Assembly: GCA_009783265.1 (NCBI GenBank)
Contig: WRHM01000013.1
Coordinates: forward strand, 1 to 40,646
Source: Oscillospiraceae bacterium
GTDB lineage: Bacteria > Bacillota > Clostridia > Oscillospirales > WRJC01
Direction of reading: 5' to 3'
Length of the DNA stretch: 40,646 nucleotides
This document shows positions 21,088-29,238 of this stretch, piece by piece. The notes under the pieces are model-generated. The model did not search any database, was not told the DNA's origin, and saw only the letters and a list, made by a program, of their open reading frames with translations. The position numbers and the translations under genes were made by a program. Numbering within the stretch: the stretch's first letter is position 1; each line of letters starts with the position of its first letter.

Positions 21088-23127
21088 ATGGAAAATATAA
21101 ATAATGCCGAAGAAACAAAAGAAAAATTTGAAGAAGCCGAAAAAACAGAAGATAGCAAATCAGTAAAAGAGAGAATTAAACCCCTCAAGAAAAAAGCCCT
21201 GTCGCTGCCGCATAAAAGCGGGGTTTATCTTATGAAAAACAATAAAAATAAAATAATTTATATCGGGAAAGCCAAATATCTGGCAAACAGGGTCTCGCAG
21301 TATTTTATTTTTTATCCCCACAGGGATTACAAAACAAATAAACTCGTCGAAAATATATATGATTTTGATTTTATAGTCACAGGCAACGAAATAGAAGCGT
21401 TAATTTTAGAAAATCAATTAATAAAATTACACGCGCCGAAATATAATATAAGATTAAAAGACGACAAGAATTACCCGTATCTTAAAATAAATATCCAGAG
21501 CGAATATCCTAATTTAAGCGTTGTCAGAGCAAGGGCGGCAAGCGATAAATCTTTGTTTTTCGGCCCGTATTCAAATAAAGGCAGCATATATGAGTTAATA
21601 GACGAGATAGACAAGCATTTTAAATTGCCTGCGTGCAGCAACGAATTTCCCAGGGATATAAACAAAAGGCGACCGTGCCTGAATCTCAGAATCGGCAGGT
21701 GCATGGGGGTATGCACGGGAAGCATAAACGCCGAAGAATATAAAAATATAATAAACGACGTTATTTTATTTATAAAAGGCGATTATGAAAATCTTATAAA
21801 ATTTTATAACGCAAACATGATTAGCGCTTCGGAAAATCTGGATTTTGAAAAAGCCGCGCAATTCAGGGACAGGAAATCTGCGCTTGAAAAATTACGCTCA
21901 AAACAGAGGATAGTCGCCGCGCCCGATATAGACGAGGATGTTTTCGGCGTTTATGTGGGAGATACAAGCTCCTGCGTTTCTGTTTTTAATATAAGAAGCG
22001 GCGTAATGGTCGATAAAATCACAGAGCATTTCGCTTATGACGAAATTTTAGACGAAGAGGGATTTATGCAGTATCTTCAGGAATATTATATAAACCGCAG
22101 TTTTATCCCAAAACAAATTTTATCGAGCGTAAATATAAGCGAAGAGAACATAAATTTATTGCAGGACTGGCTGAGCGAAAAAACTAAAACAAAAGTAAAG
22201 ATAATATGCCCGAAAAAGGGCGATCAAAAAATCACTGTAAATTTAGCCGTGACAAATTCAAAAGAAAATCAAAGGTTATATAAAGAAAAATATTCGAGGG
22301 ACACAAATAAACTCGCGGCTATCGCGAAAATTTTAAGCCTTGAGGTTTTGCCGCAGAGAATAGAGGCGTATGACGTTTCAAATTCAGGTTCGGATAATAT
22401 AACATGCGGGATGATTGTTATTCAGGACGGAGCATTCAAGAAAAGCGATTACAAGAGTTTTAATATTAAAACTGTGACTGACACTCAGGACGATTACGCG
22501 TCTATGAGTGAAGCGATTGAGCGAAGATTCAGGAATTATCTTGAGATAAAAAACGGCGAGAGCAAAACAAGCGGCGAAAACGGATTCGCGAAGCTGCCGG
22601 ATTTGATTTTACTTGACGGGGGAAAAGGGCATGTATCTGTGATAAAAAAAGTTTTAAAAGATTTTGCCGCAGGGAACGTCGAGGGCGGAGTTCAACAGTG
22701 CAAAGAAATCGCGGAAATCCCCGTATTCGGAATGGTTAAAGACGAATTTCACAAAACGAGGGTTTTGACAAACGGCGAAAAAGAGATAAATATTGCAAAA
22801 GATCAAACTGTTTTTATTTTGTTTTATAAGATTCAGGAAGAAGTTCACAGATATTCTCTGAAACGAATGGACACAAAGCGCAGAAAAACTGTAAAGACGT
22901 CTGTTTTACAGAATATAAAAGGGCTTGGCGCCGCCAAAATAAAAAATTTATTCGATCAATTCAAGTCTATAGACGAGATAGAAAAAGCGACGGTTGACGA
23001 ACTTGTGAAAGTAAAAGGCGTGACGAAAACTGACGCGGAAAATATAATAAATTATTTTAATTCTATGCGAAATCCGGAAGAAATAAAAACAAAAGAAAAA
23101 GAGACAGAAAGCGAAGGGGTGATATAA
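21088..23127 (+). CDS. uvrC: UvrABC system protein C
   Basis: 679 aa from ATG 21088, which has CAGGAG 11 nt upstream; the longer frame from 21013 has no ribosome binding site and reads unlike UvrC. After an acidic leader, the GIY-YIG nuclease domain contains LPHKSGVYLMKNNKNKIIYI and GKAKYLANRVSQYF. A UVR motif follows (ENLDFEKAAQFRDRKSALEK). The RNase H-like 5'-nuclease half is in AYDVSNSGSDNITCGMIVIQ, LDGGKGHVSVIKKVL and GMVKDEFHKTRV. Helix-hairpin-helix motifs end the protein (IKGLGAAKIKNLFDQFKSID). It makes both incisions in nucleotide excision repair. It overlaps rsmD by one base. Confidence 0.97.
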   Translation: MENINNAEETKEKFEEAEKTEDSKSVKERIKPLKKKALSLPHKSGVYLMKNNKNKIIYIGKAKYLANRVSQYFIFYPHRDYKTNKLVENIYDFDFIVTGNEIEALILENQLIKLHAPKYNIRLKDDKNYPYLKINIQSEYPNLSVVRARAASDKSLFFGPYSNKGSIYELIDEIDKHFKLPACSNEFPRDINKRRPCLNLRIGRCMGVCTGSINAEEYKNIINDVILFIKGDYENLIKFYNANMISASENLDFEKAAQFRDRKSALEKLRSKQRIVAAPDIDEDVFGVYVGDTSSCVSVFNIRSGVMVDKITEHFAYDEILDEEGFMQYLQEYYINRSFIPKQILSSVNISEENINLLQDWLSEKTKTKVKIICPKKGDQKITVNLAVTNSKENQRLYKEKYSRDTNKLAAIAKILSLEVLPQRIEAYDVSNSGSDNITCGMIVIQDGAFKKSDYKSFNIKTVTDTQDDYASMSEAIERRFRNYLEIKNGESKTSGENGFAKLPDLILLDGGKGHVSVIKKVLKDFAAGNVEGGVQQCKEIAEIPVFGMVKDEFHKTRVLTNGEKEINIAKDQTVFILFYKIQEEVHRYSLKRMDTKRRKTVKTSVLQNIKGLGAAKIKNLFDQFKSIDEIEKATVDELVKVKGVTKTDAENIINYFNSMRNPEEIKTKEKETESEGVI

Positions 23128-23744
23128 TGCGGATAATAGCGGGAAAAGCGCGCGGAACAGTTTTAGAAACTTTAGACGGAGAAGATACCCGGCCCACTCT
23201 TGGCAGGGTAAAAGAAAATTTTTTTAACGCGATAAATTTTGATGTGATTGACGCGAAAATTCTTGATTTATTCGCGGGTTCGGGGCAGCTTGGGTTTGAA
23301 GCGCTGAGCAGAGGAGCAAGAGAAGCCGTATTTGTGGATTCAAATGCAGATTGTATAGAAATTATAAGAAAAAACGCTCAGAAAGCGAAATTATATGACA
23401 AGTGCAATATATACAGGTATGATTATTCGGAATATTTGGGAGGTCTAAAAAAACGCAGGGATTTTGACAAATTTGATATAGTTTTTATTGACCCGCCGTA
23501 TGAATCGAGCCGCAGATTAATAAACGATTGCGTAAAAAAGCTTATAAAACATGAATTTATATCTGACGGAGGGTTAGTAATCTGTGAAACGGGCAACGGC
23601 GAGCAGTTAAATTTAGATTTGGACGAAGAAATTATAAGCAGGATTCAAAGCAGTAAAATATATAAATACGGCAAAATATATATAACTATATTGAAAATAA
23701 AACTAATAGAAACAGATAGCAGAGAGGACGAAAAAGATGGATAA
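23127..23744 (+). CDS. rsmD: 16S rRNA (guanine966-N2)-methyltransferase RsmD
   Basis: 205 aa. MRIIAGKARGTVLETLDGED with TRPTLGRVKENFFNAI is the typical RsmD opening. ILDLFAGSGQLGFEALSRGA is the SAM-binding motif I, and FIDPPYESSRR is the catalytic DPPY motif of amino-methyltransferases. It modifies G966 of 16S rRNA. It starts on the last base of the uvrC stop codon and overlaps coaD by 8 bp, so the three are co-translated. Confidence 0.96.
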   Translation: MRIIAGKARGTVLETLDGEDTRPTLGRVKENFFNAINFDVIDAKILDLFAGSGQLGFEALSRGAREAVFVDSNADCIEIIRKNAQKAKLYDKCNIYRYDYSEYLGGLKKRRDFDKFDIVFIDPPYESSRRLINDCVKKLIKHEFISDGGLVICETGNGEQLNLDLDEEIISRIQSSKIYKYGKIYITILKIKLIETDSREDEKDG

Positions 23745-24237
23745 ACAGAATATTTGCGTAATTCCGGGAGTTTTTGACCCCGTCACAAACGGACATTTAG
23801 ATGTTATTTTAAGAGCGGCAAAAATATTTGATAAAATTTATGTGACTTCGTTTGACAATTCGTCAAAAAAAACAATGTTTAATCCAGAAGAACGGCTGGA
23901 AATGCTCAGGCTTGCGTGCGGTGGAATTGAAAAAGTCATAATTGACGCAACGAGTGATTTACTTGTGGAATACGCGAAATCAAAAACGGCGGGATTTATA
24001 ATAAAAGGCATTAGGAATATAATAGATTATGAATACGAGAGCGACATGTTCAGGATCAACAGGGAGATAGGCGGGATAGACACGCTGTTTTTCCCCGCTA
24101 AAACGGAGCATTTATATATAAGTTCGACTTTTGTCAGGGAAATGATTATGTATAAGAGAGATATATCCGGTTATGTGCCTGAAAAAGTGAATGATTATAT
24201 TGCTGGAATTTTAAAGAAAAAAGCAAAAAATATTTAG
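23737..24237 (+). CDS. coaD: Phosphopantetheine adenylyltransferase CoaD
   Basis: 166 aa. The nucleotidyltransferase signature is in ICVIPGVFDPVTNGHLDVIL (the T/H-x-G-H motif reads NGH). IIKGIRNIIDYEYESDMFRI and FFPAKTEHLYISSTFVREM are the conserved central and ISSTxVRE motifs. It makes dephospho-CoA from phosphopantetheine and ATP, the fourth step of CoA synthesis. The rsmD-coaD pairing is standard in Firmicutes. A 22-bp TGTAAA...TTTACA palindrome starts one base after its stop. Confidence 0.97.
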   Translation: MDKQNICVIPGVFDPVTNGHLDVILRAAKIFDKIYVTSFDNSSKKTMFNPEERLEMLRLACGGIEKVIIDATSDLLVEYAKSKTAGFIIKGIRNIIDYEYESDMFRINREIGGIDTLFFPAKTEHLYISSTFVREMIMYKRDISGYVPEKVNDYIAGILKKKAKNI

Positions 24238-24259
24238 TGTAAAGCGCAGATGTTTTACA
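24238..24259. promoter_or_regulatory. TGTAAA...TTTACA inverted repeat after coaD
   Basis: TGTAAAGC (24238-24245) and TGTTTTACA (24251-24259), total span 22 bp, directly after the coaD stop. It resembles the 21-bp palindromes before ylxM, mraZ and ftsZ but with one extra base. It may be a degenerate copy or chance. Confidence 0.3.
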
Positions 24260-24319
24260 TGGGCAGGCTAATTGAAAAACTTGTCGAAAAATAAATATTA
24301 ACATAGTGTTAAAAAAAAT

Positions 24320-24373
24320 GAGCTATTTTGGAAATATTGATGTTTTTTCCCAAATAGCTCTTGCTTTTTTTTG
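24320..24373 (+). terminator. Terminator of the uvrC-rsmD-coaD operon
   Basis: GAGCTATTT (24320-24328) pairs perfectly with AAATAGCTC (24352-24360); the stem continues with GG/CC after one mismatch. The tail TTGCTTTTTTTTG follows immediately. Confidence 0.85.
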
Positions 24374-24389
24374 TTATGTAAGTTATAAT
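24361..24389 (+). promoter_or_regulatory. mraZ: Candidate promoter of the mraZ-ftsZ cluster
   Basis: TATAAT at 24384-24389 is clear. TTGCTT at 24361-24366 is 17 bp upstream but coincides with the terminator tail, so the -35 is less sure. The expected start (~24396) is about 16 bp before the MraZ boxes. Confidence 0.6.
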
Positions 24390-24411
24390 TATAGAAATTT
24401 GAAAATAAAAG

Positions 24412-24436
24412 TGGGGGTCAATGGGGACAGGTGGGG
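24412..24436 (+). promoter_or_regulatory. mraZ: MraZ operator: three TGGGG boxes at 10-bp intervals
   Basis: TGGGG occurs at 24412-24416, 24422-24426 and 24432-24436, each separated by exactly 5 bp (GTCAA, ACAGG). MraZ is known to bind TGGGN repeats with 5-bp spacers just downstream of its own promoter and thereby regulate the dcw cluster. The match to that arrangement is exact. Confidence 0.88.
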
Positions 24437-24438
24437 AT

Positions 24439-24459
24439 TGTAAAGCAAACGCCATTACA
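24439..24459. promoter_or_regulatory. 21-bp palindrome upstream of mraZ
   Basis: TGTAAAGC (24439-24446), spacer AAACG, CCATTACA (24452-24459). It begins three bases after the last MraZ box and is flanked by GGGGAT and ATCCCC, which can pair outside it. It has the same length and ends as the sites at 10943 and 36773. Confidence 0.45.
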
Positions 24460-24558
24460 TGATATTATCCCCGTAAATCCAGAGGATTCAAGCAATATAT
24501 AGATAATAGCATGAATTTATGAATAAACAAACAAATAATAAAGGGTTTTGTGATTTTT

Positions 24559-25005
24559 ATGTTGATTGGAAAGTATAAATACGCGATAGATTCCAAAAAT
24601 AGAATATGCATACCCCATAAATTCAGAGGGGATTTGGGAGTAAGATGCGTATTATCCAGAGATGTGGTTGATAAATGCCTGAATTTATATTCTATGGGCC
24701 AGTGGGAAATATTTTCTGAAAAAATAGAACAGCTCCCGACAATCAAAATGAAAAAAGTAAGGCAGTATATATATTCTAATTCTTATGAAGTTGAAATCGA
24801 CTCTCAGGGCAGGATTGTCTTAAACGAACAGTTTTGCGAAGATAAAGACCTGAGGCTCCTCACGGAAAAAGAAGTTATGATAATCGGAAATCACACTCAC
24901 GCGCAAATCTGGAACGTGACAGAATGGGAAGATTTTAACGGAAAATTAAACGCTGAGGAAAACAGGGAATCTATCATAAACGATTTATTGGAAGTAGGAT
25001 TTTAA
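24559..25005 (+). CDS. mraZ: Transcriptional regulator MraZ
   Basis: 148 aa from ATG 24559, where MLIGKYKYAIDSKNRICIPH aligns with the usual M-x-GE/KY...D-x-K-GR-x-x-IP opening. The alternative GTG at 24550 is closer to AAGGG (24541-24545), so three extra residues are possible. Two SpoVT/AbrB-like swapped-hairpin repeats are present: the first at 1-50, the second around NSYEVEIDSQGRIVLNEQFC. MraZ forms a ring that binds the TGGGG boxes upstream and represses or tunes the division and wall cluster, which it heads here. Confidence 0.95.
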   Translation: MLIGKYKYAIDSKNRICIPHKFRGDLGVRCVLSRDVVDKCLNLYSMGQWEIFSEKIEQLPTIKMKKVRQYIYSNSYEVEIDSQGRIVLNEQFCEDKDLRLLTEKEVMIIGNHTHAQIWNVTEWEDFNGKLNAEENRESIINDLLEVGF

Positions 25006-25022
25006 TTTTAATATAAAATATT

Positions 25023-25982
25023 ATGGAAATTAACCAAGCTAATCAAATTAATCAGTTTAATCATTATCCTGTGATGTTAAACGAATCTATAGAATATTTG
25101 AATATCAAACCCGACGGTATTTACTGCGATTTGACATTAGGCGGAGGAAGCCACGCGTATAAAATCTTGCAGAATCTTAATAATAACGGGAAACTTATCG
25201 CCGTTGACAGAGATATAGACGCAATTAATTTTTCGAGTGAAAAACTTAAAGATTATAAAGATAAAATATATTTTGTAAAAGATAATTATTTAAATATAAA
25301 AGATATAGTAAAAAATCTGGGGTTTGAGAAAATAAGCGGCGCGCTTATTGATTTGGGGATTTCAAACTGGCAGATTGAGGCCGACAGGGGATTTTCTTAT
25401 ATGAAAGATTCGGCTCTGGATATGAGAATGGACAGGGAACAGAAACTGACGGCGGCCGACGTAGTAAATAAATTCGATAAAAATAAACTCACGGAAATGT
25501 TATATAATTACGGAGAAGAGAGATATACGGAACTTATTGTCAGAGCAATAATAAAAAGGAGGGATGAAAAATATATCGGGACTACTATTGAACTTGCGGA
25601 TATAATAAAAAATGCTGTTAAAAACGTAAGATATAATGGGGGACATCCCGCAAAAAGGTCATTTCAGGCAATAAGAATTTTTGTGAATCAGGAATTGGAA
25701 AATATAGAGCCTACGCTGGATTCTGTCGAGCAAATACTTGAAACTGGAGGGAGATGCGCTGTAATTTCTTTCCATTCGATTGAAGACAGGATAGTAAAAA
25801 AATGTTTTGGGAAATACGAAAAAAAATGTATTTGTCCGCCGGATTTTCCCATTTGTATATGCGAAAAAAAGGCCACGTCAAAAATAATAACTAAAAAACC
25901 CGTATATCCAAGCAAAAAAGAAATAGAAGAAAACGGGAGCCGTTCAGAAAACGCGAAGTTAAGAGCGCTGGAAAAACTTTGA
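25023..25982 (+). CDS. rsmH: 16S rRNA (cytosine1402-N4)-methyltransferase RsmH
   Basis: 319 aa, normal length. NHYPVMLNESIEYLNIKPDG precedes the SAM site YCDLTLGGGSHAYKIL. GALIDLGISNWQIEADRGFS, PAKRSFQAIRIFVNQELENI and AVISFHSIEDRIVKKCF are all hallmark RsmH motifs. It methylates the base of C1402 in the decoding centre. It follows mraZ by 17 bp, the standard arrangement. The first ~12 residues are a low-complexity Asn/Gln stretch before the conserved part. Confidence 0.97.
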   Translation: MEINQANQINQFNHYPVMLNESIEYLNIKPDGIYCDLTLGGGSHAYKILQNLNNNGKLIAVDRDIDAINFSSEKLKDYKDKIYFVKDNYLNIKDIVKNLGFEKISGALIDLGISNWQIEADRGFSYMKDSALDMRMDREQKLTAADVVNKFDKNKLTEMLYNYGEERYTELIVRAIIKRRDEKYIGTTIELADIIKNAVKNVRYNGGHPAKRSFQAIRIFVNQELENIEPTLDSVEQILETGGRCAVISFHSIEDRIVKKCFGKYEKKCICPPDFPICICEKKATSKIITKKPVYPSKKEIEENGSRSENAKLRALEKL

Positions 25983-26007
25983 TGAAAACAATAGGGGGAG
26001 AAACAGT

Positions 26008-26754
26008 ATGCCGCAAAAAACGCAAAAAAATAATAAAAGCAATACGGCAAAACAGTCTAAAACAGGCAGTAATTATTCAAGCAGTTCAAAAAATTCGAGT
26101 ATATTAAATAATCTAAATCGTTCAAATTATGCTAATGCTAAATATACGAATTATTCCGGATATTCCGTGAAAAATTCAAGGGGAAATACTGCTAACGCCG
26201 CTGCTTTGAATATGCCGGGACGCGTCAGGGACGCTGGAAGATATAATGACCGTTTGCGCGGTACCCGGAAGAAATATCCCAACAGGCGAAGGGTAATAAC
26301 GGGTAAAGAACTTACGACTCCGCTGATGAGAAAAAAAATAGCCGAAAAAGCGGCAGCGGAAAAAATACATATAAGAATAAGAACTATTAATACAGAGAAA
26401 AAAAAGCTTCCGGTAAATGTTTTATTTTGTGTTATCATCACTTCGTTTTTTTTAATATGCTTGATTTATTCACAAACTGTTCTGAATGAAAAAAACGTCA
26501 GAATAAATGAAATAAACGAAGATATAACTTTTGAAATAAAAAAGGAAAAAATTCTCGCGAATGAGCTTGACAAGAAAAACGATTTGAATTATATAATAGA
26601 TTACGCCGTAAATAAACTTGAAATGGTTAACGAAGATTTGCTTCAGAAGCATTATATCTCAGGTAGTTTGAACGACAAAGTCGAAGTAATAGAAGAAAAA
26701 AACAGTTCGATTATAGATTTTCCGAATTTTATGTCCGCGATATTCAAAAATTAA
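26008..26754 (+). CDS. ftsL: FtsL-like septum formation protein
   Basis: 248 aa. Residues 1-~130 are an unusually long, basic, Asn/Ser-rich cytoplasmic region (e.g. KTQKNNKSNTAKQSKTGSN and KKYPNRRRVITGKELTTPLM). One membrane helix follows at ~133-155 (LPVNVLFCVIITSFFLICLI), then an extracellular coiled coil with NEINEDITFEIKKEKILANE. Position between rsmH and the transpeptidase, and the topology, identify it as FtsL/DivIC type, a partner of FtsB/DivIC and FtsQ in activating septal wall synthesis. Sequence conservation in this family is low, so the identity rests on topology and synteny. Confidence 0.82.
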   Translation: MPQKTQKNNKSNTAKQSKTGSNYSSSSKNSSILNNLNRSNYANAKYTNYSGYSVKNSRGNTANAAALNMPGRVRDAGRYNDRLRGTRKKYPNRRRVITGKELTTPLMRKKIAEKAAAEKIHIRIRTINTEKKKLPVNVLFCVIITSFFLICLIYSQTVLNEKNVRINEINEDITFEIKKEKILANELDKKNDLNYIIDYAVNKLEMVNEDLLQKHYISGSLNDKVEVIEEKNSSIIDFPNFMSAIFKN

Positions 26755-26818
26755 AAGGAATAAATGGGATTATACTAAAATAAATATATAATAATATATT
26801 TGCGGGGAGAAGAAGTAA

Positions 26819-29053
26819 TTGGACGGCAATAATTATAAATTGAAAAAATCGCGTATGTTTATCGTCAGTCTGATAATAATCGCAGGGATAACCGCCGTTT
26901 TATTTAAACTTTATGATATACAGATAACAAATTTCAAAACATATCAGGATCAGGCGATACAGCAGCAGACCGGAGATATTCCGATAAGCCCCCAGAGGGG
27001 GATAATATACGACCGGAATATGAAAGTCCTTGCGAGCAACGCCCCGGTCGAGCAGGTGTTTATTTCGCCTGTGGAAATAAAAAACGACGACGAAGCCAAG
27101 CTAATATCTCAGGGATTATCGGAAATTCTCGGAGTGGATTATGAAGATATATATATAAAAACCCAGAAAAAAAACAGAAAAGACGAAAATATAAAGCACA
27201 ATGTCGAAATAAGCGTAGCAAATAAAGTGCGTGAATTTAAACTCGAAAACGATATAGACGCGATATATTTCAGACCTGAGACAAAAAGAATTTATCCGTA
27301 TTCAAATTTGGCGGCTCAGGTTATTGGATTTACCGGAACGGACAACGAGGGAAGATTTGGGGTCGAATATCAGTTCGATGAATATCTGAAAGGCGTTCCG
27401 GGGAGGATTATCACGGCGAAAAACGCTCTTGGAAAATCAATGAACTCTGAATATTCGACTTATATAGACGCCCAGCAGGGAAATAATGTAATTCTTACTA
27501 TTGATTGGGCAATACAGAATTTTCTTGAAAAGAATCTGGAAGCCGCGTTTTCTGAATCCCAGCCAAGAGAGAGAGTTACCGGGATTGTTATGGACGTAAA
27601 TACAGGCGAAATACTCGCTATGGCAACTATCCCGTCGTTTGACTTGAATAATCCGGGAATTATAGACCCCGAAATTATGCAGTACATAAATCTTGACGAC
27701 AAAACGCTTTTATATATAGAAAATAAAGAATTTGAATCTGAAGAAGCCAGAGAAGACGAAATAAATTTGCAGAAATTATTTAAATTATGGAATAATAAAG
27801 CGATAACAGAGCCTTATGAACCGGGATCTACTTTTAAAGTTATAACAGCTTCTATGGGGCTTGAAGAAAAAGTCGTAAAAGAAACAGACGGGTTTTATTG
27901 CCCGGGATATTATGTTGTCTCTGGAATCCGGATATCGTGCCATTTATATGGCGGTCACGGGAGCGAGACTTTTGCAGAGGGACTTAAAGAGTCATGCAAC
28001 CCGGTGCTTATGCAGACTGCCGAAAGAGTCGGGAATGTTGCGTTTTTAAAATATTTTGACGCATTCGGCTATAATCAGAAAACCGGGATAGATTTGCCCT
28101 CGGAAGCAGGGAGCATAACACATAAGCCTGAAAATTTCAGAACTGTCGAGCTTGCGACTTCATCATTTGGACAGAGATTTAAAATCACTCCTATACAACA
28201 GCTTACTGGTATAGCCGCAGTGGCAAACGGAGGGAAATTAGTTACGCCGCACGTAGTAAAGGCAATAGTTGACGACGACGGCAATATAATAAAAAGTTTT
28301 GATACTGAGATAAAACGCATGGTAATATCGGAAGATACGAGCAAACGCCTTTCAGGTATATTAGCCGACGGCGTTGCCAACGGCGGAGCCGCGAGGAACG
28401 CTTTTGTAAAAGGATATGATGTTGCGGCAAAAACTGGAACTTCAGAGAAAGAAGTCGGCACAGACGCCAGAATAGGCTCATGTATAGCTTACGCTCCCGC
28501 TGACAATCCGCAGGTTGCCTTGATAATAATAGTGGACGAGCCTTCAGTTGGAAGTGTTTACGGCGGTGTTATAGCGGCTCCTTATGTATCCAGAACTCTT
28601 GCTGATATTCTGCCTTATTTGGGAATCGAGCCTAAATATTCGGAAATGGCGGAGAGCTATATAGTCGTAAAAAATTACGGGATGCAGAAAATAGCCAACG
28701 TAAAAGAAGATATAATATCCAAAGGGCTTAAATACACAGTTGTCGGCGACGGTGAATTTGTAAGGGAACAGATACCAAAAGCCGGGAGCTCGCTTCTCAA
28801 AGGCGGAAATATTATATTATATACTGATAATATTCAGGAGAAAGAAACTGTTGAAATCCCCGATGTAACGGGCATGACCGCAGGGCAGGCTAACAAGCGT
28901 ATAATCGACGCGGGCTTAAATATAAATATAATAGGAGCGGAAAATATGGATTCAAACGCAATCGCCTTAAAACAGGAGCCAATGGCGGGGGAATTTGTTG
29001 CGATTGGAACGATTGTCACCGTTGAATTCAGGCACAATTCAATTACTGATTAA
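26819..29053 (+). CDS. ftsI: Septal/sporulation transpeptidase with PASTA domains (FtsI/SpoVD type)
   Basis: 744 aa. Start TTG 26819 is supported by GGGGAG 6 nt upstream. One membrane anchor (~14-34) precedes the PBP dimerisation domain (ISPQRGIIYDRN...). The transpeptidase has its active serine at S337 in EPGSTFKVITAS, SCN at 392-394 and KTG at 538-540. An extra ~40-residue acidic stretch lies just before the active site. The C-terminus has two PASTA repeats (e.g. EIPDVTGMTAGQANKRIIDA). It crosslinks septal peptidoglycan. PASTA domains and position fit SpoVD or the vegetative FtsI/PbpB; sequence alone does not separate them. Confidence 0.93.
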   Translation: MDGNNYKLKKSRMFIVSLIIIAGITAVLFKLYDIQITNFKTYQDQAIQQQTGDIPISPQRGIIYDRNMKVLASNAPVEQVFISPVEIKNDDEAKLISQGLSEILGVDYEDIYIKTQKKNRKDENIKHNVEISVANKVREFKLENDIDAIYFRPETKRIYPYSNLAAQVIGFTGTDNEGRFGVEYQFDEYLKGVPGRIITAKNALGKSMNSEYSTYIDAQQGNNVILTIDWAIQNFLEKNLEAAFSESQPRERVTGIVMDVNTGEILAMATIPSFDLNNPGIIDPEIMQYINLDDKTLLYIENKEFESEEAREDEINLQKLFKLWNNKAITEPYEPGSTFKVITASMGLEEKVVKETDGFYCPGYYVVSGIRISCHLYGGHGSETFAEGLKESCNPVLMQTAERVGNVAFLKYFDAFGYNQKTGIDLPSEAGSITHKPENFRTVELATSSFGQRFKITPIQQLTGIAAVANGGKLVTPHVVKAIVDDDGNIIKSFDTEIKRMVISEDTSKRLSGILADGVANGGAARNAFVKGYDVAAKTGTSEKEVGTDARIGSCIAYAPADNPQVALIIIVDEPSVGSVYGGVIAAPYVSRTLADILPYLGIEPKYSEMAESYIVVKNYGMQKIANVKEDIISKGLKYTVVGDGEFVREQIPKAGSSLLKGGNIILYTDNIQEKETVEIPDVTGMTAGQANKRIIDAGLNINIIGAENMDSNAIALKQEPMAGEFVAIGTIVTVEFRHNSITD

Positions 29054-29238
29054 ATTATATTTATTTTAACTGGATTTACGCTCAAATCAAATTGAGAATA
29101 TTTATATAACCGGTTAAAATCAAGATAAAATTAAAATTTAATATCGTTCAAAAAATACGGCGCATAAAATATAAAGAAAAGCGAAAAAGCTTGAAAATTT
29201 TTATATTTTATACATAACCGGAAGGAGCGATTTAAATA

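Noticed and set aside
22890..22910. TGTAAA-N9-TTTACA palindrome matching the putative shared operator
   Set aside because: It lies inside the uvrC coding sequence with no promoter nearby; treated as chance and as a warning about motif specificity.
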